Assembly: GCA_028283655.1 (NCBI GenBank)
Contig: JAPWKE010000002.1
Location: 1-40,499 of the forward strand
DNA from: Acidobacteriaceae bacterium
GTDB taxonomy: Bacteria; Acidobacteriota; Terriglobia; Terriglobales; Acidobacteriaceae
Length of the DNA: 40,499 nt
Direction: 5' to 3'
Position numbers and translations under genes: made by a program. This document shows, piece after piece, positions 24,233 to 32,372 of this stretch (position 1 is its first letter; every line of letters begins with the position of its first letter). The notes beneath the pieces are model-generated. The model ran no database searches. It was not told where the DNA came from and was given only the letters and a program-made list of their open reading frames with translations.

Positions 24233-25828
24233 ATGCAAACCCAAGTCAACAACGCCACCGAATACCGTAACGTCTCGCTGTCCCTTCTCAGTGAGTCGAA
24301 GACCAATCCCCGCCGCATCTTCGAGGACGCGACCTTGAAAGAACTCGCTGCTTCCATCCGCACGCAGGGCGTTCTCTCTCCGCTGCTTGTGCGGTCTATT
24401 ACGGAGAACGGCTTTGAGATCGTCGCGGGAGCGCGGCGGTATCGTGCTGCGCAACTAGCAGAGCAGCCCACCGTTCCCGTCCGAATCGTCAACCTCTCCG
24501 ACGCAGCAGCGTTGGAGGCTCAATTAGTGGAGAACCTGATTCGCGCCGAGATTCACCCGATGGAAGAGGCGCAGGGATTCCGCGCCTTGCTGGACTTGGA
24601 AGAACCCAAGTACAGCATTGAGCAGATTGCCGCAAAGGTGGGCAAGTCGCCCGTCTTCGTGACTTCGAGGTTGAAACTGGCCGACCTTGTACCTGCTGCC
24701 GTGGAAGCGTTCTATGCCGATGCCATCGGCGTAGGTCATGCGCTGCTGTTGGCGAAGCTGCCCGCCGACCAACAGGAACCCGCGCTCAAAGCGTGTTTCA
24801 AGGAGATTTACAACGGTGGCGAAAAGCCCACGCGCGTCCTGCTGCCTGTCCGCAACCTGCAACTCTGGATTGATACGAACATCGTTCTCGCGTTGAAGGA
24901 TGCCCCGTTCGATAAGAAAGACGCGCAGCTTGTGCCAGCGGCGGGAAGCTGCATTGATTGCCCGAAACGGACAGGACACAACAGGCTCCTGTTCTCGGAC
25001 ATTGGCGGCAAGCTCGACTCTTGCACCGACCCGACCTGCTACCAAGCGAAGGTTGCCGCGCACGTTGCCAAGACCATCGCTGCGAAACCTAGCCTCGTGC
25101 AAATCAGCACGGCCTACGGCCAGCAGAAGGAAGGCAGCACCACGCTTCCACGCAACAAGTATACGGAGATTCGAGACGAGAAGCCGAGCAGCAAGGAGGC
25201 AGCCAAACGGCCTGAGTTCAAGTCGTGCAAGTTCACCACCGAAGCCATTGTGACCGATGGAAGCGAAGTCGGTACGTTGCGTAAGGTCTGCACGAATGGC
25301 GCTTGCCCCGTCCATCATCCGAAGCCGCAGCGCAACGACCGCGACGAGGAGCGTTGGAAGGCCGAACAAGAGAAGCGACGCCGCGACGAGGCCATCGCCA
25401 ACACCACCGGGTTGCGCGTCCTCGCTGCTATCAGTGCCGCCGTTCCCGTGCGCCTGATGAAGCGTGACTTGCTCTTCATCAATACCCAACTCGCGGAGCT
25501 TGTCGGAGAAGGCCGTCTCGAAACTCTCGCGAAACAACACGGCATCAAGCGGTCGAAGGAGGCCGAGAACATCGGCAAACTCTTCGCCGCCTACTTGCGT
25601 CGCGCCGACGAAAGCACGTTGTCTCGCGTCACGGTGGAACTGACCATCGTTCTCGCGGCATCCCGCTCTAATGCACCAAGCATCCTGCGCGAGGCGGCCA
25701 CGGTCTACAGAGTCGATACCGAGGCCATCGCGCAGAAGGTCAAAGCGGAGTTCGCTGCGAAGGCCAAGGCAAAGAAGGAAACAAAGCCAGCACCGCGACC
25801 CACTCCAAAGGCTCAGAAAGCCGCGTAG
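24233..25828 (+). CDS. ParB/RepB/Spo0J-family protein with Cys-rich insert
   Basis: This 531-residue protein has a ParB N-terminal nuclease/CTPase-like domain (about 14-105, with PRRIFEDATLKELAASI, GARRYRAAQLA and VENLIRAEIHPMEEAQGF). A helix-turn-helix linker follows (SIEQIAAKVGKSPVFVTSRL, about 127-146). The middle part carries C240/C243 and C264/C269 (SCIDCPK, CTDPTC) and later a CTNGACPVHH cluster, suggesting one or two zinc sites. The C-terminal part is helical and ends in a Lys/Ala/Pro-rich tail. ATG 24233 has AAAGGAG upstream. No ParA ATPase lies next to it. It may therefore act as a stand-alone regulator or DNA-binding protein of the element rather than a partition protein. It lies 110 nt after ardC, and a strong terminator follows. 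Confidence 0.8.
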   Translation: MQTQVNNATEYRNVSLSLLSESKTNPRRIFEDATLKELAASIRTQGVLSPLLVRSITENGFEIVAGARRYRAAQLAEQPTVPVRIVNLSDAAALEAQLVENLIRAEIHPMEEAQGFRALLDLEEPKYSIEQIAAKVGKSPVFVTSRLKLADLVPAAVEAFYADAIGVGHALLLAKLPADQQEPALKACFKEIYNGGEKPTRVLLPVRNLQLWIDTNIVLALKDAPFDKKDAQLVPAAGSCIDCPKRTGHNRLLFSDIGGKLDSCTDPTCYQAKVAAHVAKTIAAKPSLVQISTAYGQQKEGSTTLPRNKYTEIRDEKPSSKEAAKRPEFKSCKFTTEAIVTDGSEVGTLRKVCTNGACPVHHPKPQRNDRDEERWKAEQEKRRRDEAIANTTGLRVLAAISAAVPVRLMKRDLLFINTQLAELVGEGRLETLAKQHGIKRSKEAENIGKLFAAYLRRADESTLSRVTVELTIVLAASRSNAPSILREAATVYRVDTEAIAQKVKAEFAAKAKAKKETKPAPRPTPKAQKAA

Positions 25829-25844
25829 ACACAATCCATATCCA

Positions 25845-25875
25845 AGAGGCCGCGAACCTGCGGCCTCTCTTTTTT
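25845..25875 (+). terminator. Rho-independent terminator after parB-like gene
   Basis: AGAGGCCGC (25845-25853) pairs with GCGGCCTCT (25860-25868) around a 6-nt loop and is followed by CTTTTTT. It begins 17 nt after the ParB-like stop. This is the clearest intrinsic terminator in the window, and probably ends the element's rightmost operon. Confidence 0.9.
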
Positions 25876-26018
25876 GCGCACTCATCGCGCGGCAGGGAGA
25901 AACCCGCGCGGTTTCTCCCTGCACCTGTTTCCGGCAGTTCCGGCCTCCGCTCGCCGGCTGCGCGGCAGGACTCAAGTTCCTACTCCTGCACCTGCCCCCG
26001 GAGATTTATATTGGCCGA

Positions 26019-27161
26019 ATGAGAGTCTCTCTCTTGATTGCCTTCGCGCTGGCACTACATTCTTGCGTCCCTGCTTCTCTCGCTGAGGAGCCCAAGCTAG
26101 CGCATGTCAATGACCATAAGGCTTCGTTCCTTGATGTGGAACAGAGGCGTGAAGAACTTCACGTAGCTTCGACACCGCGAGTGCGCGAAGCGCTGAATGC
26201 TACCCGGTCATGCTTGTCCACGTCGCCCGTCGAGCCGCCGAGCGGAAAGATTTATATACCGCGTCGTCACGTGAATGGCGGTCACGGAAAAACAAATCCA
26301 CGCGAAAGCGAGCTGTCACAACCCTACTATCACATTCAGGCGCTGGCTGCGAACGGCGCGAATAGCTTTCTAATCACTGGCGATCACAAGGAATCGGAAT
26401 GCGTCCTTGATGCGCTCGATCGCTGGGCTGCCGCAGACACCTTAATGAATTACGACGCCGCTGCCGATTCCGAAGCCTGGAATCAGGTGGGATGGACGAT
26501 CGCATCCCTGTCGCTGTCCGTTTCCGTGATTGAGTCCGACGCGGAACTGGACGTCGGGAAGAGAAAGGATGTAGTTCACTGGTTGCACCGTGCGTGCGTA
26601 CGGTTGATTTCTCAGAAGAAGATACACGGTGAACAGCTCGTCAATGAGAATAACCTCTCCTATTGGCGTGGGCTCGCAGCCACGGCAACCGGAATCATCA
26701 CCTCGGACGACCAGCTATTCACCTATGGACTCGCCCAGTACGAGAGGGCCATCGGACAGATCGACAAGGACGGTTCTTGGCCGCTGGAAATGGAACGCAA
26801 GGAACTTGCGCTTCACTATCAGAGCTTTGCTCTGGAAGCACTTGTGATGATTGCCGAGCTTGCCAAGAGGCAGGGCATTGATCTTTATTCCTATTCAGTG
26901 CATGGCAGAACATTATCTTCAGCCGTCGCATTTCTCTCTTCAGCGATGACCAAACCAGAGATCGCGGCGAAGCGTGCGGGAACCGAACAGAAGATCGATA
27001 TCGACGCGTCAGACTTTTTCTCGTGGCTTGAGTATTGGAATCGGCGCTTCGGCCCCAGCGGCCTGGAGCCATACCTGAATCATCCTTGGTTTGCCGCGCG
27101 ACTCGCAGGGAGCGCCACCTTATACGCCGCTCCCGCTCAACCTAAAGGAGGGCTGGAGTGA
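26019..27161 (+). CDS. PL5-family alginate lyase homologue with altered catalytic site
   Basis: This 380-residue exported protein has a short signal peptide ending SLAEE (near 23-25). The family motifs are clear: NNLSYWRGLA at 211-220, corresponding to NNHSYW in AlgL, and DGSWPLEMERKELALHYQ at about 251-268, holding Arg260 and Tyr267. In AlgL, N201/H202/R249/Y256 form the active site. Here N211, R260 and Y267 (same 7-residue spacing) are kept, while the His is Leu213. The enzyme may act on another polyuronate or be inactive as a lyase. ATG 26019 is chosen for its signal peptide; the frame is open upstream through the terminator. The ribosome site is weak. It stands alone between the mobile backbone and a TetR unit, so it could be cargo or old chromosomal DNA. 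Confidence 0.82.
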   Translation: MRVSLLIAFALALHSCVPASLAEEPKLAHVNDHKASFLDVEQRREELHVASTPRVREALNATRSCLSTSPVEPPSGKIYIPRRHVNGGHGKTNPRESELSQPYYHIQALAANGANSFLITGDHKESECVLDALDRWAAADTLMNYDAAADSEAWNQVGWTIASLSLSVSVIESDAELDVGKRKDVVHWLHRACVRLISQKKIHGEQLVNENNLSYWRGLAATATGIITSDDQLFTYGLAQYERAIGQIDKDGSWPLEMERKELALHYQSFALEALVMIAELAKRQGIDLYSYSVHGRTLSSAVAFLSSAMTKPEIAAKRAGTEQKIDIDASDFFSWLEYWNRRFGPSGLEPYLNHPWFAARLAGSATLYAAPAQPKGGLE

Positions 27162-27367
27162 AGGACAAAACTGTCATTCAAAGCGAAATCTGCACATTTG
27201 GCCTGCACGATTCCTACACAGCCAAAATTGACCGTTTTAGGTCACGTAGAATCAGAAGTTTCTAAAAGTTTTCTCACCCGCCCAGGATGACAGTTGTTGA
27301 GGGTGTGGATGTGTGGAGAGGCTGGGCCCGAGCCCGCGAGCATGTAGAGTTATTTTTTGCGACTTTG

Positions 27368-27379
27368 CCTACTAGTAGG
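27368..27379. promoter_or_regulatory. TetR operator, site 1 (CCTACTAGTAGG)
   Basis: This perfect 12-bp palindrome lies 15-26 nt before the tetR ATG. The same core occurs before the next gene (28017-28028). The position inside the promoter region suggests autorepression. Confidence 0.75.
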
Positions 27380-27393
27380 TAGTCATATCCCCT

Positions 27394-27975
27394 ATGCACG
27401 GTGAGACGGCGGGACGGATTCTGACGACGGCGAAGGAACTAATGATGGAACGCGGCTACTCCGCGTTCAGCTATGCCGATATTGCTGAGGCTGTTGAGAT
27501 TCGGAAGGCAAGCATTCATCATCACTTTCCGACGAAAGCGGAGCTTGTGGTGGCGGTGCTGAAAGCCCACCGCGAGGGCCTTGTGGAAGCGACAGAGATG
27601 CTGGACCAGAAGGTCCGGGATCCTTTGGCTCGGATCCGTTCGTATGTGCAGCATTGGGAGGGTTGCATTCGCGACCAGACGGCTCCGTTCTGCATTGCGG
27701 CGCTGCTGGGGGCGGAGGTTCCTGCGTTGCCGGAAGAGGTGCAGGCGGAGGTACAGTTACACTTCACGACGCTGGCGGCGTGGTTGGAGAAGACGTTAAA
27801 GCAGGGAGTGAAGCTGCAGGCGCTCAAGCTACAGAGCTCAGCGGCAAGCGAAGCGCAAGTACTGATGGCGGTGGTGCATGGAGCGATGCTTTCTGCACGA
27901 GCGACGCAGAGTGGAGAAATCTTCAAGATAGTTACGGATGCAGCATTAAAGCGGATCAGTCTGCCCAAGCAGTAG
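27394..27975 (+). CDS. TetR/AcrR-family transcriptional regulator
   Basis: This 193-residue repressor-type protein has its DNA-binding domain at about 6-55, with GRILTTAKELMMERGYSAFS and the recognition helix region SYADIAEAVEIRKASIHHHF. The C-terminal ligand and dimer domain is helical (about 75-190) and contains a Cys in APFCIAALLGAEV. Its own gene and the following gene both carry CCTACTAGTAG in their upstream regions, which makes it almost certainly autoregulatory and the local repressor of the membrane-protein gene. The ligand cannot be read from the sequence. The start lies just after the palindrome, without a strong Shine-Dalgarno, so the leader is short. Confidence 0.9.
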   Translation: MHGETAGRILTTAKELMMERGYSAFSYADIAEAVEIRKASIHHHFPTKAELVVAVLKAHREGLVEATEMLDQKVRDPLARIRSYVQHWEGCIRDQTAPFCIAALLGAEVPALPEEVQAEVQLHFTTLAAWLEKTLKQGVKLQALKLQSSAASEAQVLMAVVHGAMLSARATQSGEIFKIVTDAALKRISLPKQ

Positions 27976-28016
27976 GGCAGCAAAGCGAAGCGTAAGATTT
28001 TTGTTCTATAAACCTA

Positions 28017-28028
28017 CCTACTAGTAGA
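28017..28028. promoter_or_regulatory. TetR operator, site 2 (CCTACTAGTAGA)
   Basis: The core CTACTAGTAG palindrome lies at 28018-28027, 15 nt before the membrane-protein ATG and just after a TATAAA -10-like box (28007-28012). A bound repressor would cover the transcription start. Confidence 0.72.
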
Positions 28029-28042
28029 AAGAGATATTGATA

Positions 28043-28603
28043 ATGAGTACTTTTTTGAAGCAGTCTGGCCGTTCCCTGCGCAACCTTTACTTTGTTCGTA
28101 CTGTTTTCCAGTTGGTGTGGGCTGCCGGGGTTCTTTTGACCGCGTTGACGCACCCGGTAGTCGCCGCGGTTTTGTTGATCGCGTATCCGCTGTGGGATGT
28201 TGCCTGCACGGTCTATGACCTGCAAACGGCAGGGCAGAGCGGGAGCGCGAAAAACTCGCAGGTGCTCAACGCGGTTCTGGGTGTGGCGACGTCGGTGGCC
28301 ATTGCGCTGACGGTGTTCCGCCACCCGGCGTATGCCATTGCGGCGTTTGGAGCGTGGGCGATGGTGGCTGGGCTGTTGCAGCTAGTTGCCGGGATTGTGC
28401 GGCGGAAGCAACTGGGCGGGCAGTGGGCGATGATCCTCAGCGGAGCGCAGTCGACCGTGGCGGGCATTACGTTTGTGCTGGGCGGACTTGGCGGGAAGCT
28501 GCACGCGAAGGATATGGGCGGCTATGCGATCTTTGGTGCGGTGTACTTCTTGATTGGTGGGATTTTGCTGGCGCGGAAGGGGTCTGTTGAGGGGCAGGGT
28601 TAA
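28043..28603 (+). CDS. DUF308/HdeD-like multi-pass membrane protein
   Basis: This 186-residue inner-membrane protein has about six hydrophobic helices in three hairpin pairs. Examples are LVWAAGVLLTAL, AAVLLIAYPLWDVACTVY, VLGVATSVAIALTVF and FGAVYFLIGGILLA. The pattern resembles HdeD/DUF308 proteins, some of which are linked to acid or envelope stress; the function here is unknown. ATG 28043 has GAGATATTG upstream. It lies 67 nt after tetR and has its own copy of the TetR operator. The stop codon lies in the loop of a GGGCAGGG/CCCTGCCC hairpin. Confidence 0.78.
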   Translation: MSTFLKQSGRSLRNLYFVRTVFQLVWAAGVLLTALTHPVVAAVLLIAYPLWDVACTVYDLQTAGQSGSAKNSQVLNAVLGVATSVAIALTVFRHPAYAIAAFGAWAMVAGLLQLVAGIVRRKQLGGQWAMILSGAQSTVAGITFVLGGLGGKLHAKDMGGYAIFGAVYFLIGGILLARKGSVEGQG

Positions 28604-28613
28604 AGCCCTGCCC
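28592..28613. terminator. hairpin spanning the stop codon
   Basis: GGGCAGGG (28592-28599) and CCCTGCCC (28606-28613) flank a loop that contains the TAA stop of the membrane-protein gene. It lies between convergent genes and could stop transcription from both sides. No T-tract is present. Confidence 0.5.
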
Positions 28614-28660
28614 TACCGTTCTTGCCGCGTCGAGGCGGGTTGCCAGGTGTGAGAGCGGGC

Positions 28661-29407
28661 TTAGCTGAAGCGGGTGCGGATCCAGCGTTCGAATATGCCG
28701 GCAAGTTCGTAGAGGATTGACGAGAGAACCATGGCGATGATGCTGGCGCCGAGGGCGCGGCGGAGGTTGAACTCCTGCATGGTGACGGCGAAGAGGTTGC
28801 CGAGGCCGCCGGTCTGCATCAGGTACTCGGCCGTGACCGTGACGAGGACGCTGTAGGCTGTGCCGACGCGTAGTGCGACGGCCATGCTGGGCATGGCGGC
28901 GGGCAGCGCGAGCAGGGTGAGGCGGGCGCGCGAGGAGGCGTGCAGTGTGGCGAAGAACTCGGCCGAGCGACGCGGAAGGCGGTTCATTCCTGCGGCTCCG
29001 TAGACGAAGGCGGGGAAGAACGTCATGAGCGCGACGGTGAGGATTTCTGTGCGGCTGGTGTAGCCGAAGATGCGCGCGAGGATGGGGATGAGGCAGACTA
29101 CTGGAGTTGCGAGCAGGACGAGCGAACCTGCCTGCAGCGCACCGCCGAGGAGGCTAGAGCCCCAGCAGAGAATGGCGAGGCCGAGACCCGCGAGCATACC
29201 CAGAGCGAGTCCGCCAAGCGAGAAGCCGAGCGTCCAGGCAGTGGGAAGAAGGTAGAGGCGCGGGTTGCTGAGGAGGTCGTGCGCAACCTGCAGGGGCGAG
29301 ACGACGACGATGCTGTTGAGTCCGCTGGACATGACCCAGACCTGCCAGAGGGCGAGCAGGAGAAGGACGGCCCAGCTTTGTTGCAGGATGCGGAGAAGGA
29401 GCTTCAT
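28661..29407 (-). CDS. ABC transporter permease 2 (NitT/TauT/SsuC type)
   Basis: This 248-residue permease has about six membrane helices. The EAA-like cytoplasmic loop occurs around SAEFFATLHASSRARLTLLALP (about 158-179), before ALRVGTAYSVLVTVTAEYL. It is the last gene of the five-gene operon. ATG 29407 overlaps the stop of permease 1 (ATGA), so coupling is likely; a longer frame upstream only overlaps that gene. Most SsuC/TauC-type systems use a homodimer of one permease. Two diverged copies here suggest a heterodimeric channel for the solute captured by the binding lipoprotein at 32356-33387. Confidence 0.85.
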   Translation of the reverse strand: MKLLLRILQQSWAVLLLLALWQVWVMSSGLNSIVVVSPLQVAHDLLSNPRLYLLPTAWTLGFSLGGLALGMLAGLGLAILCWGSSLLGGALQAGSLVLLATPVVCLIPILARIFGYTSRTEILTVALMTFFPAFVYGAAGMNRLPRRSAEFFATLHASSRARLTLLALPAAMPSMAVALRVGTAYSVLVTVTAEYLMQTGGLGNLFAVTMQEFNLRRALGASIIAMVLSSILYELAGIFERWIRTRFS

Positions 29408-30195
29408 GCGAACCTCCGCGCGAGCAGGCCTTCGAGTGCAGAGACGACCATGTAAGCCGTGAGCGAAAGCGCCGCAGTGACGAGGACAGCGGCCCACAGC
29501 AGAGGGATCTGGTAGTTCTGCATCGTGTTGAGGATGACGATGCCGAGGCCACGCGCTGCGCCAAACCACTCGCCGACGATGGCGCCGAGCATGGCGGTGG
29601 TGACGCAGACTTTGAGGCCGCTGAGCAGAGTTGGGATGGCGGAGGGAAGCTCGAGCATCGTCATCTGCTGCCAGCGGGAGGCTCCGGTGGCGCGGAGGTA
29701 GCTGCCGGTGGTGTGGTCGGCAGAGCGCAGGCCTGCGGTGCCTGCGACGTAGATCTGGAAGAAGACGGGAATGGCTGCGAGCAGAGCAGGTGTGGCTTCG
29801 CGGCCCGCAGTGATGATGAGTACCGGGCCAAGCGCGATGACGGGCATCGCGTTCACGACGACGGAGACGCGGTCGAGACCGGCTTCAAGCTTGGGCAGCA
29901 GGCGCGTGAGCATCGCCGTGGCCAGTCCAAGGAGGCTGCCGGCGAAAAGGCCGATGAGTGCGGAGAGTCCGGTACTGGCGGCAGAGCGGATGAGCAGGTC
30001 GCGACGCCAGGAGATGGTGAAGACGCTCAGGACGTCGGTGAGTGCGGGAAGGGTTTTTCCTGCGAGGGCGTGCTTGCCTGCGATCTGCCAGGCGACGAGC
30101 AGGACGGCGAGTCCGATGACCTGCGCGAGGGCGCGGCGTGGGGTTTCGCTGAGGCTGGGGCGCGTGAGAGCACGTAGTTGGGAGCGAGCGTTCAT
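29404..30195 (-). CDS. ABC transporter permease 1 (NitT/TauT/SsuC type)
   Basis: This 263-residue membrane protein of the BPD_transp_1 family has about six helices. The cytoplasmic loop YLRATGASRWQQMTMLELPS (about 182-201) matches the EAA motif that docks on the ATPase. It is translationally coupled on both sides: its start overlaps the ATPase stop by 4 nt, and its stop overlaps the start of permease 2 by 4 nt. With permease 2 it forms the predicted transport channel. The family covers nitrate, sulfonate, taurine and pyrimidine-type substrates, so the sequence alone does not fix the substrate. Confidence 0.88.
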   Translation of the reverse strand: MNARSQLRALTRPSLSETPRRALAQVIGLAVLLVAWQIAGKHALAGKTLPALTDVLSVFTISWRRDLLIRSAASTGLSALIGLFAGSLLGLATAMLTRLLPKLEAGLDRVSVVVNAMPVIALGPVLIITAGREATPALLAAIPVFFQIYVAGTAGLRSADHTTGSYLRATGASRWQQMTMLELPSAIPTLLSGLKVCVTTAMLGAIVGEWFGAARGLGIVILNTMQNYQIPLLWAAVLVTAALSLTAYMVVSALEGLLARRFA

Positions 30196-30950
30196 GCCGG
30201 CTCCAGCAGATGGGTGAGTTCGTCGGCGAGTGCGTGGAAGCTGGGGTCGCGCATGGTGTCGGCGGAGCGGGGGCGGTCGAAGGGGACGCGCACGTTGCGG
30301 AGAACGCGGCCGGGGCGACCGCTCATGACGAGGATGCGGTCGGCGAGGAAGATGGCTTCTTCGACGGTGTGGGTGACGAGGACGGTGGTGATTTGCTGCT
30401 CGCTCCAGATGCGTTGCAGCTCGAGGTTCATGCTGCGGCGAGTGACGGGATCGAGTGCGCCGAAGGGTTCGTCGAGCAAGAGGACGCGGGGTTGCAGAGC
30501 GAGCGCACGGGCGATGGAGACGCGCTGCTTCATGCCGCCGGAGAGTTGCGAGGGGCGTGCGGATTCGAAGCCGCTGAGGCCGACGAGCTTGATGAGCGAG
30601 GCGATGCGGTCGGGGTCGGGCTTTTGTCCGGCGATCTGAAAGGGCAGCGCGAGGTTGGCTTCGACGCTGCGCCAGGGGAGCAGAGCGTGCTCCTGGAAGG
30701 CGATGCCGAGTTCGTGCTTCTTCTGCAGCTCAGAGGGTGGTTCGTTGCCGACGAGGACGTTGCCGGAGCTGGGAGCGTCGAGCCCGGCGATCATGTGCAG
30801 CAGCGTGCTTTTGCCGCAGCCGGAGGGGCCGAGTAACGCGATGAACTCGCCGTCGGCGATGGTGAGGTCGACGGTTTCGATGGCGCGGACCTGCTTGCCG
30901 CGTGCGAGGCGGAACTCTTTGGTGACGTTCTGGAGTTCGATGGAGGCCAT
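30192..30950 (-). CDS. ABC transporter ATP-binding protein (SsuB/TauB/ThiZ-like)
   Basis: This 252-residue nucleotide-binding protein drives import by ATP hydrolysis. Walker A GPSGCGKST lies at 41-49, the Q-loop in AFQEHALLPW, signature LSGGMKQR at 136-143, Walker B LLLDEP at 157-162, D-loop ALDP, and the switch His in LVTHTVEEA. The EHALLPWRSVEANLALP segment is typical of NitT/TauT-type ATPases. It lies 27 nt after the amidohydrolase gene and overlaps the next permease gene by 4 nt, so it belongs to the same transcript. Confidence 0.93.
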   Translation of the reverse strand: MASIELQNVTKEFRLARGKQVRAIETVDLTIADGEFIALLGPSGCGKSTLLHMIAGLDAPSSGNVLVGNEPPSELQKKHELGIAFQEHALLPWRSVEANLALPFQIAGQKPDPDRIASLIKLVGLSGFESARPSQLSGGMKQRVSIARALALQPRVLLLDEPFGALDPVTRRSMNLELQRIWSEQQITTVLVTHTVEEAIFLADRILVMSGRPGRVLRNVRVPFDRPRSADTMRDPSFHALADELTHLLEPA

Positions 30951-30977
30951 GGGGGCGTTCTCGATGTTCTCTGTTGG

Positions 30978-32372
30978 TTAGGCGATGGCGCTGTCAAAGC
31001 GCGACATGATGGTGGAGTACTGTTTGGCGACGCGTTCGCGCATGGGTCCGAGGTCCACGGTGAGCAGCTCGCGGTTCTTCATGACGACGCGACCATCGAC
31101 GACGACGGTGTGGACGTCGCGGCCAACGGTGCTTTCGGCGAGCGTGATGACGGGATCGAGCAGCGGGAACTGGTCGTAGTCGTCGGTGGAGACGAGGACG
31201 ATGTCGGCTTTTTTGCCGACTTCGAGCGAGCCGATCTGATCGCCGAGGCGTGCGGCGCGTGCGCCGCCGCGGAAGGCCTGCTTGAGCATCTGCTCGCAGG
31301 TGACGGGCGGGTCGACGTGGTAGGGCGTGCCGTTGACGGCCTGCTGGCCGAGGACGGCACCGTGCACGACCTGGAACATGTCGAGCGAGGAACGTGTGGC
31401 TGCTCCGTCCGTGCCGAGACCGAGGGCGATGCCACGACGCATCATCTCCAGCACGCGCGGGCGGCCCATGGTGTAGTTGTTCAGCGAGCAGTGGCAGGCG
31501 GAGACGTTGCGCTTGGCGTAGAGGTCGAGCTCGTTGAGGCTGAGCAGCACGGAGTGCGCGGCGTGGACGTAGTGGTCGAGGCAACCGGTCTGTTCGAGAT
31601 ACTCGGCGGAACGCATGTTCCAGGTGCGGATGGCGTAGTCGACTTCGTAGGTGCCTTCGGCGAGGTGCGTGTGGATGGGCGTGTCGAGGGCGTGAGAAAG
31701 GTCGCGCATGCCGAAGCGGAGGGCTTCGGAGTTGACGAGAAGCTGGCGGAGAGAGAGCCAGGCGTTGACGCGGGAGTGCGGCTTCCAGCGGTTGACGAGC
31801 TCTTCGCTGCGGCGGAGAGCGACGTCGGTGTCCATGCGGCACTGCGGAGGAATGTCGTCGGTCGCGTCGACGGTGGCCATGGCGATGCGTCCGCGGATAC
31901 CGATGTCATCTGCGGCGCGACCCATCTCGTCGGGGAAGGGGCCACCGGCTTCGAGGAAGCAGGTGGTTCCGCTGGCGATCATGGAGGAGTACGCGGTGAG
32001 GCCGCTGGCGTAGACGTCTTCGGGTTCGAGGCCGGCTTCGAAGGGGATGAGGTAGCGCTGCCACATGGGGGCACGCAGCTCGCCTTTGCGGCGGATGCTG
32101 GTCAGCTTGCTGTGCAGGAACTGCTGCGCGGTGTGGACGTGGCAGTCGATGAAGCCGGGCATGGCGATCATGCCTTTGGCGTCGATGGTTTCGGCAGCGG
32201 TGTAACGGGCTTCGGCGTCTTCAAGCGAACCGAGGAAGAGGATGTCTGTGCCGTCTACGGCGATGGCACCTGAGCGCACGACGGTGTCGGCGTCGTCGAA
32301 GGTGACGATGTCGGCGTTGCGGATGAGAAGGCTGATCGACTGCTTTTCCTGAGAATTAGGCGCGGCGGACAT
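30978..32372 (-). CDS. amidohydrolase, TrzA/cytosine-deaminase-like
   Basis: This is a 464-residue metal-dependent deaminase or hydrolase of the amidohydrolase superfamily. All metal-ligand positions are present: HVH (H78, H80), H236 in HTHLAE with E239, H273 in AAHSV, and D322 in GLGTDG. This is the single-metal pattern of cytosine deaminase, guanine deaminase, SAH/MTA deaminase and the s-triazine hydrolases TrzA/AtzB. The beta-sandwich halves flank the barrel (IRNADIVTF at the N-terminus, GKKADIVLV and VVVDGRVVMKN at the C-terminus). There is no signal peptide, so it is cytoplasmic. Its start overlaps the end of the binding-protein gene by 17 nt. The arrangement suggests deamination of the imported heterocycle; the exact substrate is unknown. 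Confidence 0.9.
   Translation of the reverse strand: MSAAPNSQEKQSISLLIRNADIVTFDDADTVVRSGAIAVDGTDILFLGSLEDAEARYTAAETIDAKGMIAMPGFIDCHVHTAQQFLHSKLTSIRRKGELRAPMWQRYLIPFEAGLEPEDVYASGLTAYSSMIASGTTCFLEAGGPFPDEMGRAADDIGIRGRIAMATVDATDDIPPQCRMDTDVALRRSEELVNRWKPHSRVNAWLSLRQLLVNSEALRFGMRDLSHALDTPIHTHLAEGTYEVDYAIRTWNMRSAEYLEQTGCLDHYVHAAHSVLLSLNELDLYAKRNVSACHCSLNNYTMGRPRVLEMMRRGIALGLGTDGAATRSSLDMFQVVHGAVLGQQAVNGTPYHVDPPVTCEQMLKQAFRGGARAARLGDQIGSLEVGKKADIVLVSTDDYDQFPLLDPVITLAESTVGRDVHTVVVDGRVVMKNRELLTVDLGPMRERVAKQYSTIMSRFDSAIA

Noticed and set aside
24524..25975. 483-codon frame on the minus strand
   Set aside because: Antisense to the ParB-like gene, which has clear family motifs; the antisense frame crosses the terminator and has none.
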